NCBI GenBank assembly: GCA_019059635.1
Contig: JAGVRJ010000011.1
Location: forward strand, 744,001-808,000
Length of the DNA: 64,000 nt
Source of the DNA: Proales similis
Taxonomy: Eukaryota > Rotifera > Eurotatoria > Ploima > Proalidae
Direction of reading: 5' to 3'
Part shown: in pieces, positions 20,495-32,300 of the stretch
How positions within the stretch are numbered: position 1 is the stretch's first letter
Layout: each line of letters begins with the position of its first letter
Translations under genes and position numbers: made by a program
Notes under the pieces: model-generated
What the model was told of the DNA's origin: nothing
Database searches by the model: none
Seen by the model: the letters and a program-made list of their open reading frames with translations, nothing else

Positions 20495-22267
20495 ATTCGA
20501 AGGGGTTTGTACGCCTAGTGGCTATAAAATGTTGATGCAATTATTCTAAAAATTGTTTCATTGATTTATAAGACACTAAGGGGCTTATCTATTTATTGTT
20601 TAAAGGCTCTTATCCAGAAATAATAATCAATTTCAAGCAAAAAACTACTCATGGTTAAGGAATGCCCCATGAAAAGCAAATAAAAGTTTATCAGTAGTTT
20701 GCCTTTTTCTCAATTTTGGAGGCTCGAGGAGCATCAATGAAACAGGCCATTCCATTTATAATTAATTTTATAAGCGCCATAAACTCGTGCATATTATAAC
20801 AGACCTAGGAGTTAATTGATTGAAAAGTGTCGATCGATAGTAAGAGGCACAAAAATTTGCCACCCGATCGAGATCACACCCCTCCGACACATGCCACCCA
20901 CGTCGCATACTTATCCGTATATTCTTAATGCCTCTTAGATGAATTAAATTTAGATGGCTAATTCAAAGGCACTCAGCACTGTTCACTTCTAGACCACTTG
21001 AGTATAGCCGAGTCATAAGCTGATTATCTTGTTAGAGCCCGTATTTTTTCACCCGAATTCTGTACATATTCGTGGTTCATTATAAATTAAACTGATATTG
21101 ACTAAATTGAATCAATGCTCTCTTCTTCTGTCTGTTGTTTGCCAATTTAACATTGCTTCTGTGCTTTTGTGGTTCGTTTAATCTAAAGCAGCACCAATTA
21201 TTTTTAGAGTTGGCGGCTGGATAATTAGCAGAATAAATCTTGCTTTCAAAGAATCAGAAAATGCCAAGCCACCTAAACAGACACGCAAACAGATAATAAG
21301 TCAGATTCCCTAAATGAAAAAGAAATCATGCAATATTAAAACAAGATTCACGATTGGACGAATGTAACAAGAAAAATGATGTAGAGGCAAAAGACAGTGT
21401 AGAGTTTTAAGAAATGAGAATGAGGGATAGGGCTAAGGTAGTGGCAATGAACAATTATTCAATACACTTTTTGTAAACCTTAGTGGCTCAAATGTTATTA
21501 AATTGAGCATTAATCCATTTCACATATGTTTGAACCAGCAAACCAGATTTGGATGACTGAAGAAGCTGAGAAAAAGACCCACCCAACGCCATTATTGTGC
21601 GGTAGACTTGATCTTGATCTAAGAAAGATTAAAGTTCATTTAGTTTCTATTTCTCAAGATCAAGAGATGCATTAGTTATATAGCTTCATTAATATTGTGA
21701 ATGTTAATTATCACCCATTCCAGATAATTTTTATAATTTTTGAGGAATGAGCGTTTTTAATTAACTGGAGCAAATGTATAATGTTAGTTCCTGATTAACG
21801 AAATTTTTTCCTGGTAGTTTCAATCATAAGTAATGATATTAAATCCGTAAGAATCAAAAAGATGTAATATTTTTTTTATTTTCAACAGCTAGAGAATATG
21901 AAATGTTATTTAAACTCATGTTTAGTTTAAGGAGTTAATAGTTTAGAAAAAGTAAAGTGGCAAGCTAAGTAGCCAACTTGGTAAAAGGAAGACGCTGTTT
22001 AGATTTACTAGATAAAATCATCAGAGAAAGTTTATAGGAAAAGTGATAAGGTTTATGGAAAATTTAAAAAAACATCTATGAATATTGACTTTGACCTTGG
22101 ATAAACGAAAATCGGTTTCTTGTTAACATTGTTAACCAAGTGAGTTAGGAACAGAAAGCTCAATTTGACTATCCAATTGATCGACTGAAATTGAATCCCT
22201 CTGGCAATTAAGTTCTGCCACATCTAGGATCGGAAAAAAAGCTGACATTTTATTTTGGTTGAGAAGG
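20495..22267. other. Intergenic between M13 peptidase and RTK
   Basis: About 1.8 kb, AT-rich, stops in all frames. It holds the 5' flank of the M13 gene and the 3' flank of the RTK gene, both leftward. No gene, RNA or repeat recognised. Confidence 0.5.
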
Positions 22268-25200
22268 TCAAAACTTAAGCTGTGTAAAAGAACTTTGATT
22301 CAAACCTGAATACTTATCCAAAATGTCCTGATCCCTGCCGAAGACCAGTAGCTTTTCTAGTAGTTGTTTGAAAGAAGGTCTACGGCGATATTCAACTACC
22401 CAGCAGCTAAGCAGGATTTCTCGACTTAAGTGTGTAATAATCAAAATAAAATCAATGGAAAAAGCAAAATAGGCCTACAGAGGTATTGGACACTTCGTGC
22501 CAATATGTGGGTGACCTCCATTTCGCACATGGTCGATAACTTGAAGGTTATGCAATTCGGCATATGGCTGCTGTCCCAAAGTGAGAACCTCCCATACGAC
22601 AACGCCAAATGACCAAACATCCGAATGAACGGTAAACAGTCCATCCGAAATGGCTTCCGGTGGCATCCATCGAATCGGAAGAGGCTTTTGTTGGTCAGAA
22701 TGACGATAATACTCGTTGGCATGAATCTCACGAGCGAAACCGAAATCTGAAAGTTTGGCTACCAGCTGATCGCCTTCGTGAACCAAACAATTTCGGGCCG
22801 CGATGTCTCTGTTTATGTTTTTATCTCTCAATCAGAAATCTTTTTCGGAGAAAAAAAATACCTGTGAACGATCTGCATCTCTTCCAGATGATAGCAGCCG
22901 TTAGCGATGTCCGAACATAGTTTGAGAGCGCTGCGCAACGTTAGAATAGTAGATTGTGGTCCTTTCGACTGCTCCGATTTTTTGGAATTCGGTCTATATC
23001 GTTGTGCTCGAAGATAGGACAAAAGATCCCCACGATTCATGTACTCCAAGATCAAATACTTTGGTTCATATTTTCCTTCACAACAGATTCCGTAGAAACG
23101 AACCAGATTAGGATGACTTATCAAATTCAAAGATATAGCCTCTTTAAGTAAATCAAGCTTTTCAGAGTCATTCGCTCTCGCTTTAAGCTTCTTCAAGAAT
23201 AGTCAAAGTAAAGATCAGTAACGAGAAAGGCATTTTAAAATTTACAAACCTTGATAGCAACTTTAAGAATTTCCTTATTTTTGTTCTTAAACGTTCCCTC
23301 GAATACCTCTCCGAATGCCCCTTTTCCAATCTCTCTCTCTAAGTCTATACAAGACTCTTCAATCCGTGGCAAAGATTTAAGCTCATCAAAGAAGGCCCGC
23401 CTTTTGGTTCGGAAATTTCAAACCCGTTAAAAGACACCCACACTTAGACTTACCTTTTCTCTTTCAGGTTTCCTTCATACAACATGTTGATACTTACGTC
23501 CTCCAAAAACCGCATGGCTTCGAGAGGATAATCGTTCGAATTTTTGCCAAACGCACGGATAAATCTTTTCTTCCTTTTGATGCGCTTTTTGACTAAACCT
23601 ACTTTAAGTTAATTTCAATTAATTTTTGAATGAGGTAACTCACCTCGATGAACAATCCTATACAACGTGGCGAATGACAAAAGACCAAGTACCACGGAAA
23701 GCATCATTAAAAATATTAGGAGATCTAACAACATTTGAAATAAGAGTTAGAACCGAATGGTTTTTAAGGGAACTTTTACCTTGTCTTTCATAACTAAATT
23801 GAACAATAGCTGAAATCAAGCATTTAAATAATTTCAGATGTTTTATGTAAAGTAGTTAACCTACGTTCAATTGTTCTGAAGGATACAACTGGTGTCTGAA
23901 GGATGTTCCTATTAACTGTGTTCACATTCTTTTGCATTTCGAGCATGTTTAGCTCGAGCTCAAGTCTCAAAGAATAGTTTGTATTGGTCTTCAATCCTTC
24001 GAGACGTGCCCGAAAGCAAAGTTCTCCGTCAAGAGAGACGCATTCGCCTGATTGACGAAGATCATCCTCGTTTATATGCAGCTCAATCGCCTTTAACCAT
24101 TCACCATGTTCACCGCTTATATTCTACATTTTTCAAATATTAATTATTTCAAATACTCGTCTTTCAGGCATCAAAAATTTACTGTTGATTTTGATTCTCT
24201 TAAAAGAATACGATAAAAGTTACAACTGTTTTCAAGATAAACCTGGGCTTGATTCAAATTGTGATCACGGACCTCGGCTCTGCACCATAGATGAAGTTCG
24301 ACTTCTATAAACGAATCACCTGTATTGATCAAGTGTAGGTGGGGGCTTTTTAGTGTGCGAAACGTAATCAAATTTGACAGGCTGGACGCCTCGTCATTTT
24401 CATGCATCAGCTATTTCTTATACGTCACAGAGATAAGTTCAAGCCAGTTCCTTAAAGGCGGTATTTACCTGTATCGCGTAGAGATTCCCTTCGGAAAGAT
24501 TTCCGATCTCAAACAAAACGCGTTGGAGTGATTTAATTGACAGCTTGTCTATTATGGGATGATTTTGACCTGTGATTTTGTTAATCATACTTTCGTTTGT
24601 GTCTAGACAATTAATTTGAGTGAGTTTCTTCATGGTTCTTCTCTCAATGTTAGATATTATAAAAATACCCAAGTTTTTTATGACAAAGCGCATGTAATTC
24701 AGATTTATGAATGTCTCGGTTTCTTTGTAAAAACTGACAATGAAAAGATTGTTTGATATTAATTCAGACCAATATGGCGCCGTTATCACGGGATTATCAC
24801 TGAGATGAACTGCTTTAAGTTTCGGCCATTTGTAACTTTCATCTAATTTTAATGAAGACCGTATGATAAATGAACCAATGTGGTAGGGCCGAATGTCGAG
24901 CGGAGTTTGTATAAACACCGCTAATAAATGGCTTTGGCTAGAATTCAAATCGATGCCGATGCTGCCATCAAAAGAAGTTTTCTGTACAAGTTGACATGAA
25001 CCGATCTTAAAATTTTAGTATAAAATAATTTTCTTTTTACCTCATTCAACTGATCAGTTGACCATTCAAGCCAATCTAAACTGCTTAAATTCACTGCTCG
25101 ATATAGTACGGAGTATTTATAGGGTATTTCAAAAGTGGTGCAGGATGAAACCAGCTTGCGCAGGAAATCTCTATAGTACTGAACAACTAGTTTAATCATA

Positions 25201-26626
25201 GTTGGTCCTTGGCTGTAAAATAGAAAATTATGAAAAGTCATGTGTTAAAGCTTGAGTGTTGAATTAAACCTACTTGGAAGTAGCGACACCAAACTCACCC
25301 ATCGAGCTGCTAAGCGGAAGCGAATTGACACATGCAAGAGGCCGAAATAGTTTGGAAGCGTTTTGATCATTATTAATTTTTGGATCAAAAAACTCGCGGC
25401 GCCAATTTGATTGCGGGCAGATCCGCAAGCATCCTTTTGCAGGGAGTTAGCCTGTTGATTCAACAACGAATTAAGTTAAAAACTCACTATCAACATAAAA
25501 GTCATGATTTATTTGCTCAAATTGTGAACGGTGATTGAGATACTCGATTTCATTCTCCGACTCATTACTGGTACACTGAGTGCGCTCGTAATACGCGATA
25601 ACTAGACAAAAAGGATTTACGGCGAATTTCAACTATCGGCCTTTAACTTTAAAACATAAGAGGTATTTACGATTTTTGAACTCATTTATGTGCTGCTTAA
25701 CTGGTATGCAGTTGCACTGATTCATGAAAACACTGCAGCGTATGTAGGGAAGCTGAGTCGATTCAGTTCTTGCGTAAAAGGTCTGTATGGTGTTGTATCC
25801 TTCAAGGTCTGATGAGCTGACCAGATATGTAAAATTGGCATGACGTGAACATAACGCCTCCTCTCTTAAAAGTTGAATTTGCCGTATCTCTTTAAATTGA
25901 TCGTCAGTTGCTGACCGGTTCAGATTGAAATAATTTATATTGTGGACAAATATCCGATTTTCATAGGCGTATGCCACAGTTCTAAAGGGAGACAACGTTA
26001 TTTTATTACGCCCAGCTTAAGCAGCAGAAGTAGTTACCCTTGGAAAGGATCTGCGCTCATAAATACTGGCCACGCTATGGTCTCAAAACTGACTAATTTA
26101 CTAATGAGACGGTACTCGAGCTCAATCTCATAGATACTTAAAAGTTGTTTTTGGAAGTCTTTGGTCATTACGTAAATCCTATTTAAAAGCCATTTAACAT
26201 CTAGTCGAACAACAGGGTCTTGAAATGCCTTAAAAAGAAGAAAACTTATTAGGGGGGCAATTGGATCAACAGAGTTGATTAATTGAAATTAGTTACTTTG
26301 ATCGAGTATTCATTGTATGTTGGCTCGTCTAAATGAACGTAAACTAACTCTCTTAGGTTTCTAACGGCAAATAAGATGTTGGAATTGTTGTTTGATGATT
26401 GGATCCGACGGTCATAGACTTGGTCTTCGTTTACAGACAAAAATGATAGCTGCGATGCGGAGGTGAAGTTGAACAGCACTACACATTGATTTTTTAACTG
26501 ATTAAAACTCAATATCTTATATTGTTTAAAGCTCTCCTCGTTATCTTCTCCAGCTATTGGGGCCGTAAAACTGTGCATGATAAGCAACAAGGGCAACCAA
26601 GTGGCTGATTTTAGTTGCAGGCCCAT
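22268..26626 (-). CDS. ROS1/Sevenless-like receptor tyrosine kinase
   Basis: Multi-exon leftward gene starting at ATG 26626 with a signal peptide (WLPLLLIMHSFTAPIAG). The 3' half is in exact phase: exons 24469-24981, 24183-24410, 23865-24123, 23780-23809, 23644-23724, 23454-23601, 23250-23400, 22862-23190, 22479-22808, 22268-22424. The ectodomain has propeller-like blocks with paired cysteines (CLRICPQS) and at least two FN3 domains (NLYAIQLMHENDEASSLS; NTNYSLRLEL). The membrane segment is LIFLMMLSVVLGLLSF, followed by a basic KRIKRKKR. The kinase has IGKGAFGEVFEG, VAIK, HRDIAARN, DFGF, EYYRHSD activation-loop tyrosines and WSFGVVVWEVLTLGQQPY. LTLGxQPY and H-N-x-x-V resemble ROS1/Sevenless most, but InR, ALK and Trk are related. 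The ectodomain is strongly diverged and exons 5' of 25.3 kb are only partly resolved. Confidence 0.8.
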
Positions 26627-27776
26627 TTTGAGATTCAACCAAGCACCATAGCCCTATTGTTGCCTTCTATTTCCTCGGCTTGTCGGTTTATATTGTTTTA
26701 AAAAAGTTTCTCTCGATGCAAGCCGTTATTCAACTAAGACTCTAATTAGAAAAATATGCACGGGGATAAGAGAATGTTTCATTTCCATCTTTGAAAACAA
26801 GAACGCAAATGTATCATAATTATATAAAGATAAATAGGCAAATCGAAACATTTAACTAGGACGCCAACCAAAAAAACAAGTAACGAGATAGACTATAATC
26901 AGATTCAAGGATTGAAGCAAAAGAAATGTTGAAAAGTGAAAGAAAGAAAATTCAGGCTAACAAGAGACAAAATTCGATTTTTTGAAATGTGTTGGAGTTG
27001 GCGAGTTGGATGGATCAAGTAATCAAGTTTAAATGTTTGACGAAGATATTAGTCCTTATTATAGAACCTTTTACTGATTGCTTTAAGTTGAATCGAATCA
27101 ACAATTCCACTTTTCTTTTCACTACCAACTTTTATATATATAGAGAGAGATAGAGAGAAAGAGAGGAGAAGCAAGCAAAAGCTCACAAATTTTGAAGATG
27201 CTAATTCAAGCGTAAAAAATAAAATTAAAATTGAGCCCAGTTGATATCATAATCACATCATCATCTGCATACATGGAGAATTCGAACCCGAAATCCTCAT
27301 CAACTTAATGCATACTTGTTCCAAAGCTAAGAAGTTTAGAATGTTTTATTCAAAAATAATCCAATAAATAAAACAAACAATTTTTAAATTGAAAGGCTTT
27401 ATAGTGTTAATTAAATTTTCGTTAAGTTGGCCGTTAAGTTGGTCTGAAGTTGATTCCTGCCAATTTGTAGGTGATCAAGCTTTTGTAAGAATTGTCCGTC
27501 TGCAAACATAGATCAAATTTAAAATCGAATATAAAAATTGAGAATCTTATAGACGAAATAAAATTTTACTCCAAAAGTAGTCACATATGTCTTATAAATC
27601 ACATATGTAGGCAGCGTTAGTTGATTAGCATGAGAGCCAAACAAATACTATTTCATGATGCCGCATCATTTTTTAAGATGGTCAAATGCGACATTTGCTA
27701 TAGAATAACAAAACTGAAAAGAATTTTTAACAAACTTGAACTAAACTTTGAGAAGTGGGATTTCAAATAAAATAAA
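26627..27776. other. Intergenic between divergent RTK and GT31 genes
   Basis: About 1.15 kb without a coding signal, presumably both promoters. Contains a purine-rich simple repeat at 27133-27171. Confidence 0.5.
27133..27171. repeat. Microsatellite (TA)n followed by impure (GA)n
   Basis: A short TATATATATA run passes directly into an interrupted GA tract with occasional T and AA breaks. Low-complexity sequence within intergenic DNA. Confidence 0.8.
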
Positions 27777-28745
27777 ATGGTTTCATTCCAATTATCTAAT
27801 GAAATGGTTATTTATCTTTACTTTGCCTGTACAATTATCACTCTTGATCTGATAGAATCGGTGAAAGCGAGTATTATTGATCCAAAATATTCTATTCAAA
27901 GAGAAATAGTCAACCCGGATGTATTTGATTTTACATTGAATCCTGAATGGATAATTTGCGGAGAAAGTGAATCAAGTTTGGACTTATTGGTCGCAGTGAA
28001 GACATCTCCGCTGAATCTCAGGAAAAGATTACAAATCAGAGAGAGCTGGAGGAGGCTTATCCGAGTAAAGAATTTTAAAGTTATATTTTTACTTGGAACC
28101 ACATCAAATGCTCAAATTCAAAACAAAGTGGCCCTTGAATATTCGATTTACCAAGACATAGTTTCCGAAAACTTTGTGGATTCATATCGCAATTTAACTT
28201 TCAAAAACATAATGGCCTTAAAATGGACTAACCAGTATTGTCCCAATTTATCCTTCCTGCTAATTTGTGACGACGACATTCTAGTCAATTCAATTAGACT
28301 GACAAACCACGTCACAAGCTTGATTAAAATGGGTCGATACACCACTAAGAGTATAATGTGTAACGTTAATTCAGGCATGCCTGTAATTAGAGATATAAGT
28401 AGTAAATGGTTCGTTTCCAAGAATGAATATTCGCCAGAATTTTTTAGCCTTTATTGCTCCGGAGCTGCAGTTTTAATCACTCAGGATTTGATTAAACCAA
28501 TGTATGATGCATCTCTACGCGTTCGATTCTTTTGGGTTGACGACTTTTATACCACTGGACTACTTGCCTCCGCAGTCAATGCGACGCTTATTGAATACAA
28601 CAGTGCTTATTCGTTTTCTAAGAACGATAAAGATTTGTCACCAGATCACACTATTTTTTTAAACGAAGGTGAGCCGTATTTGAAGACGTTCTGGAAAAAA
28701 ATCGTTCTAAATAACCTCCAGCAGTACGGCTCTCTTCTAGTCTGA
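27777..28745 (+). CDS. GT31-family beta-1,3-glycosyltransferase, intronless
   Basis: 322 residues in one exon. An N-terminal hydrophobic segment (VIYLYFACTIITLDLIESV) fits a type II Golgi anchor. Family blocks in order: LLVAVKTSPLNLRKRLQIRESW (the KS/T..NF..R..IR.TW block of beta3GalT/GnT), VIFLLGTT, YQDIVSENFVDSYRNLTFK (D..DF.D.Y.NLT.K), CDDDILVN as the metal-binding DDD motif, YCSGAAVLIT and VDDFYTTGLLA (usually EDVY.G). It transfers Gal or GlcNAc in beta-1,3 linkage onto glycoconjugates; the substrate cannot be decided. AATAAA at 28758-28763 and 28791-28796. Confidence 0.88.
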   Translation: MVSFQLSNEMVIYLYFACTIITLDLIESVKASIIDPKYSIQREIVNPDVFDFTLNPEWIICGESESSLDLLVAVKTSPLNLRKRLQIRESWRRLIRVKNFKVIFLLGTTSNAQIQNKVALEYSIYQDIVSENFVDSYRNLTFKNIMALKWTNQYCPNLSFLLICDDDILVNSIRLTNHVTSLIKMGRYTTKSIMCNVNSGMPVIRDISSKWFVSKNEYSPEFFSLYCSGAAVLITQDLIKPMYDASLRVRFFWVDDFYTTGLLASAVNATLIEYNSAYSFSKNDKDLSPDHTIFLNEGEPYLKTFWKKIVLNNLQQYGSLLV

Positions 28746-29384
28746 GTGTGTGAGTCGAATAAACGAACAAGACATAGGTTGTGTTGACTTAATAAACATT
28801 TAATTACTTAAAAGTTATGAATACATCTATCTTTGTATAAAATTTAATTTCCCCATTTCCTCCAATCAAACTGAATCGTCCCAAAGTAAAACCTCTAGCA
28901 AGACACTTGGATAAATTTATAGGTCCAATTAGAACAAAAGACCTTCGAATTGTTTGACATTGACTAAGGCGTCCGGCTATCCAATTTTACTCTATGAGAC
29001 ACACCTCATCCTATCTACCTCTTTATATTCGATATGAAATGTTAACCAATATTGAAAGCAATTATTGAAAAGAAAATTTAAACAAAGCAAGCTTGGAGTT
29101 GCTTTATGTAGTAGCCTATTCAAATAATAAGGATGTTTATGCTGTAAACGGAGACCTAGCAGCAACGCAAAAAACAAAAATTGAAGGGACAGATATGAAG
29201 ACCAATAATCTCGAACCAAATTACCGATCCAATATTCATAATTTAACCGACCATTTCTTGACTTTTAGAGGTCACATCGATCCTCTACGTCCTGCATAAT
29301 TCATTCATTCGGCCAATTTGGATTGCAAGCTTTGATGAGCTACGCATGCTGATCCTGTAAATTTGATTAAAAGCCCTGGACCTC
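28746..29384. other. Intergenic or 5' region of the DOCK gene
   Basis: GT31 poly(A) signals, then AT-rich sequence. An open frame 29093-29299 ends shortly before the first certain DOCK exon but does not resemble DOCK N-termini; an undetected first coding exon of DOCK may lie here or further upstream. Confidence 0.4.
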
Positions 29385-32300
29385 ATGGATCCTATCAATT
29401 ACGACGAATTTGTTATTGCCAACCGAAAGCAACTTGAAAGTGATCAGTTGCGTAATGTACTCCTCTTTCCAACCGACGACATTGAGATGGTCGATCTTCC
29501 CAAAAAAATGCCTACTTTGGAACCACCACGACCTCAAGACGAGTAATGCTGACTTTCTAAATTGAAATTTAGTTCAAGCCCTTTATCTTTATCTTTAACT
29601 GCTTTATTAATATTAGTTCCGAAAATGATATTCACATCAACGATTGTCTTAAAACATACAATTCAAATCACCAAATTTTAATCCCGAAGTAAGAGTTTTG
29701 GCCGAGTGTTTTATGCCAGGATTAATTTTGATTGAGCATAAAATTTTCAAATTTAAGTTATAGCGGACTGAGTACCGCAGCGTTATCTCTTAACCGACAG
29801 CAAGACCTTGTCAAATTGGCTAAGAATAGCCAGATTCAGGATTATGAAATAGATTTTTGGGAATCAACTCTGGAGACCGGTGGAGACTTGGATAGTCTCA
29901 AGGCTGCCTCACAAAGAGGAAGTTTGGCCTTGACAGATCTTGATAGGCTGGATATAGATCCTGTTATGCCCAGCTTGGTTGAAGATATAGACGAGGCGCC
30001 CGAAGGTGTTAACAGCAACGGCTCATCAAGAACTGTCTCTTTTTTCAGCTACTTACCTCCACAATCGTCTGATCAAATGGTAGAAGTACGACAAAAATTT
30101 TTTGAACCCAGAGAAGAACATCCTAAGAATCGAATACTGGTCAAGTGCACTCAACTGAAGTTTGAGCTCGAAATAGAGCCAATATGGGCGACTATGGCCC
30201 TTTATGACTTGAAGGAAAAAAAACGAGTTTCTGAAAACTTTGCCTTCGATCTAAACTCGGATTCGCTAAAACATATGCTGAACAATCATTTAACGCACCA
30301 GGATTTGTCAACCCAAGCTAAAGCATGTATTTTCAACATAACTTTTCCTTCGCCAGATCTTTTCCTTGTAATTCGGATTGAGAAAGTCCTACAACAAGGC
30401 GATATTGCTGAATGTGCCGAGCCATATGTAAAAGGCTCTCAACAATCTGTGTCGGCCATAGAAAAACTACAGACCAACGCTCAGCTTTTTTGCGAACGAT
30501 TAGGAAAATATAGAATGCCATTTGTGTGGACAGCTATTAATATTATGAGCATTTTGAATAACAGCGGTCAGTGTGGTCTTGAACAAATAACCAAAAGTGG
30601 TCCAGAAATTTCAAAATCTTCTAGTTTGGATCGCAGAACCACATCAGGCCTTCTTGGGAAAAACACGTCGGCTTCGACTGCGCAGGGTCTTAAGACCGCT
30701 TACGAAAGCTTCAGGCGAGTCACCTCTAACAAAGAAGAAAACAAACGAGCTCAATCTATCAAGGACTCTGGCAAAGATTCTAAAGGAGGAAAAGCTTTTG
30801 TCGGTACATCTCTAGACGAGCAATATATCAATCTGAACCACAGTTTGACTATTTTCAAACCAGTTGCGATCAGCATAAACACATTTTTCAAAGAAGAAAC
30901 TGAAAAACTCTCTGACGAAGATCTCTTCAAATGTTTAGGAGATCTTAAAAAGTCAACATCACTTATTAAAAAGCTCAAATGTTTGCCAGGCATCTTGAAA
31001 ATGGAATTCTCTCCCTTTAATCTAAACGAAAAATCATTTCAGGCTAATGGTTATTTGAACACATTGAATAACAATTTTATTCTTAGTCCAGAGCTTGAAC
31101 TCATGAAGTTTCCGAGCAAGAAAAATGAAAAAGGAAACTTGCATCCTAATTTATTGATGCCCAATCATTTGCTTCCAATCAAAGACATACTTGAGTTTCC
31201 AACTCAGTGCGTTCTCGAGCCAAACCAATTCTATCGGAATCTGCTTTTTATTTATCCACTATCAATCAATTTGTGTGGAGCTGTTTCTAATCGACCTGTA
31301 ACTAGCACAAGCACTTTGACCAATTCCTTATCCGGTGCAAGTACATCTTCTTCATTTCTAAACTCATCTTCAGCCCGAAATATTGCTATTAAAGTAAATT
31401 TCATGCGGGGAGAAGATGAGCAAAGTGCTATCCCAGTCATTTTCGCTAAGCAATCAAGCACTTTAGAGTATTGCAAAGAAGTATTTGTAAACGTCGTATA
31501 CCACAACAAAACTCCGCAATATCATGACGAAATCAAAATTAAGCTACCAACAATGACGAGTGATTCCAACTATCACCTGTTGTTTACTTTTTATCATATT
31601 AGTTGCCAGAATTCCAAGGACCAGAACCAACTTGACGCGGTCATAGGATATAGTTGGTTGCCGATAGAGCAAACTTTCCAGTTCGAAACAAACGTTCACT
31701 TCATTAACAGTAACAATAACAACACTCATCTATCATCCAATCCGATCGGACATGAGGAAAATGTCGCGAATATCTCCCTCCAACAGAATGCAACTAACAC
31801 AAATACAAAAACAAGCCGATGCTCAATGCTGAAAAGTGGTATATATTCATTGCCTATAAGTTTCGAACGATTGCCCAAGGGTTACTCCAAGCTTAACTAT
31901 TCAATATACAGCAGTCCACCAGACGAATGCTCAAGTGGAATGGATGAATCAACTGTGACGGGTGAAAGCTCATCAGGCGAAGAATTTCATCATACTAACA
32001 AAATAGTCACAAATATAAATTCGAACTCAGCCACGGGTGCCACTCAGTCTCTATATTCTCTTGGCACAGGATTTTCAAAGTCTTATTTTGATGTTCGCCT
32101 TAAGCTTGTCTCAACTATACATACCCAAGACGTTTACATAGAGAGATTCATTGCCAAAGTTAGGATGAATTACACTCATCTAGTTGTGAATTATAAAAAC
32201 TGTAGCGCGATCGACACTAACGTTGAGTCGGGACTTCGACAGGCTATTCTTGACTTGTGCCTCGTAGACTCAGACGCATTAGTTAAATTTTTATACGTTT

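Noticed and set aside
22809-22861. RTK catalytic loop with an insert (VHRDKNINRDIAARN)
   Set aside because: Using the later acceptor gives VHRDIAARN exactly, with a normal 53-bp intron, so no insertion exists.
29093-29299. Open frame of 68 codons as the first DOCK exon
   Set aside because: The translation lacks any similarity to DOCK7-type N-termini, and no donor joins it cleanly to the exon at 29385.
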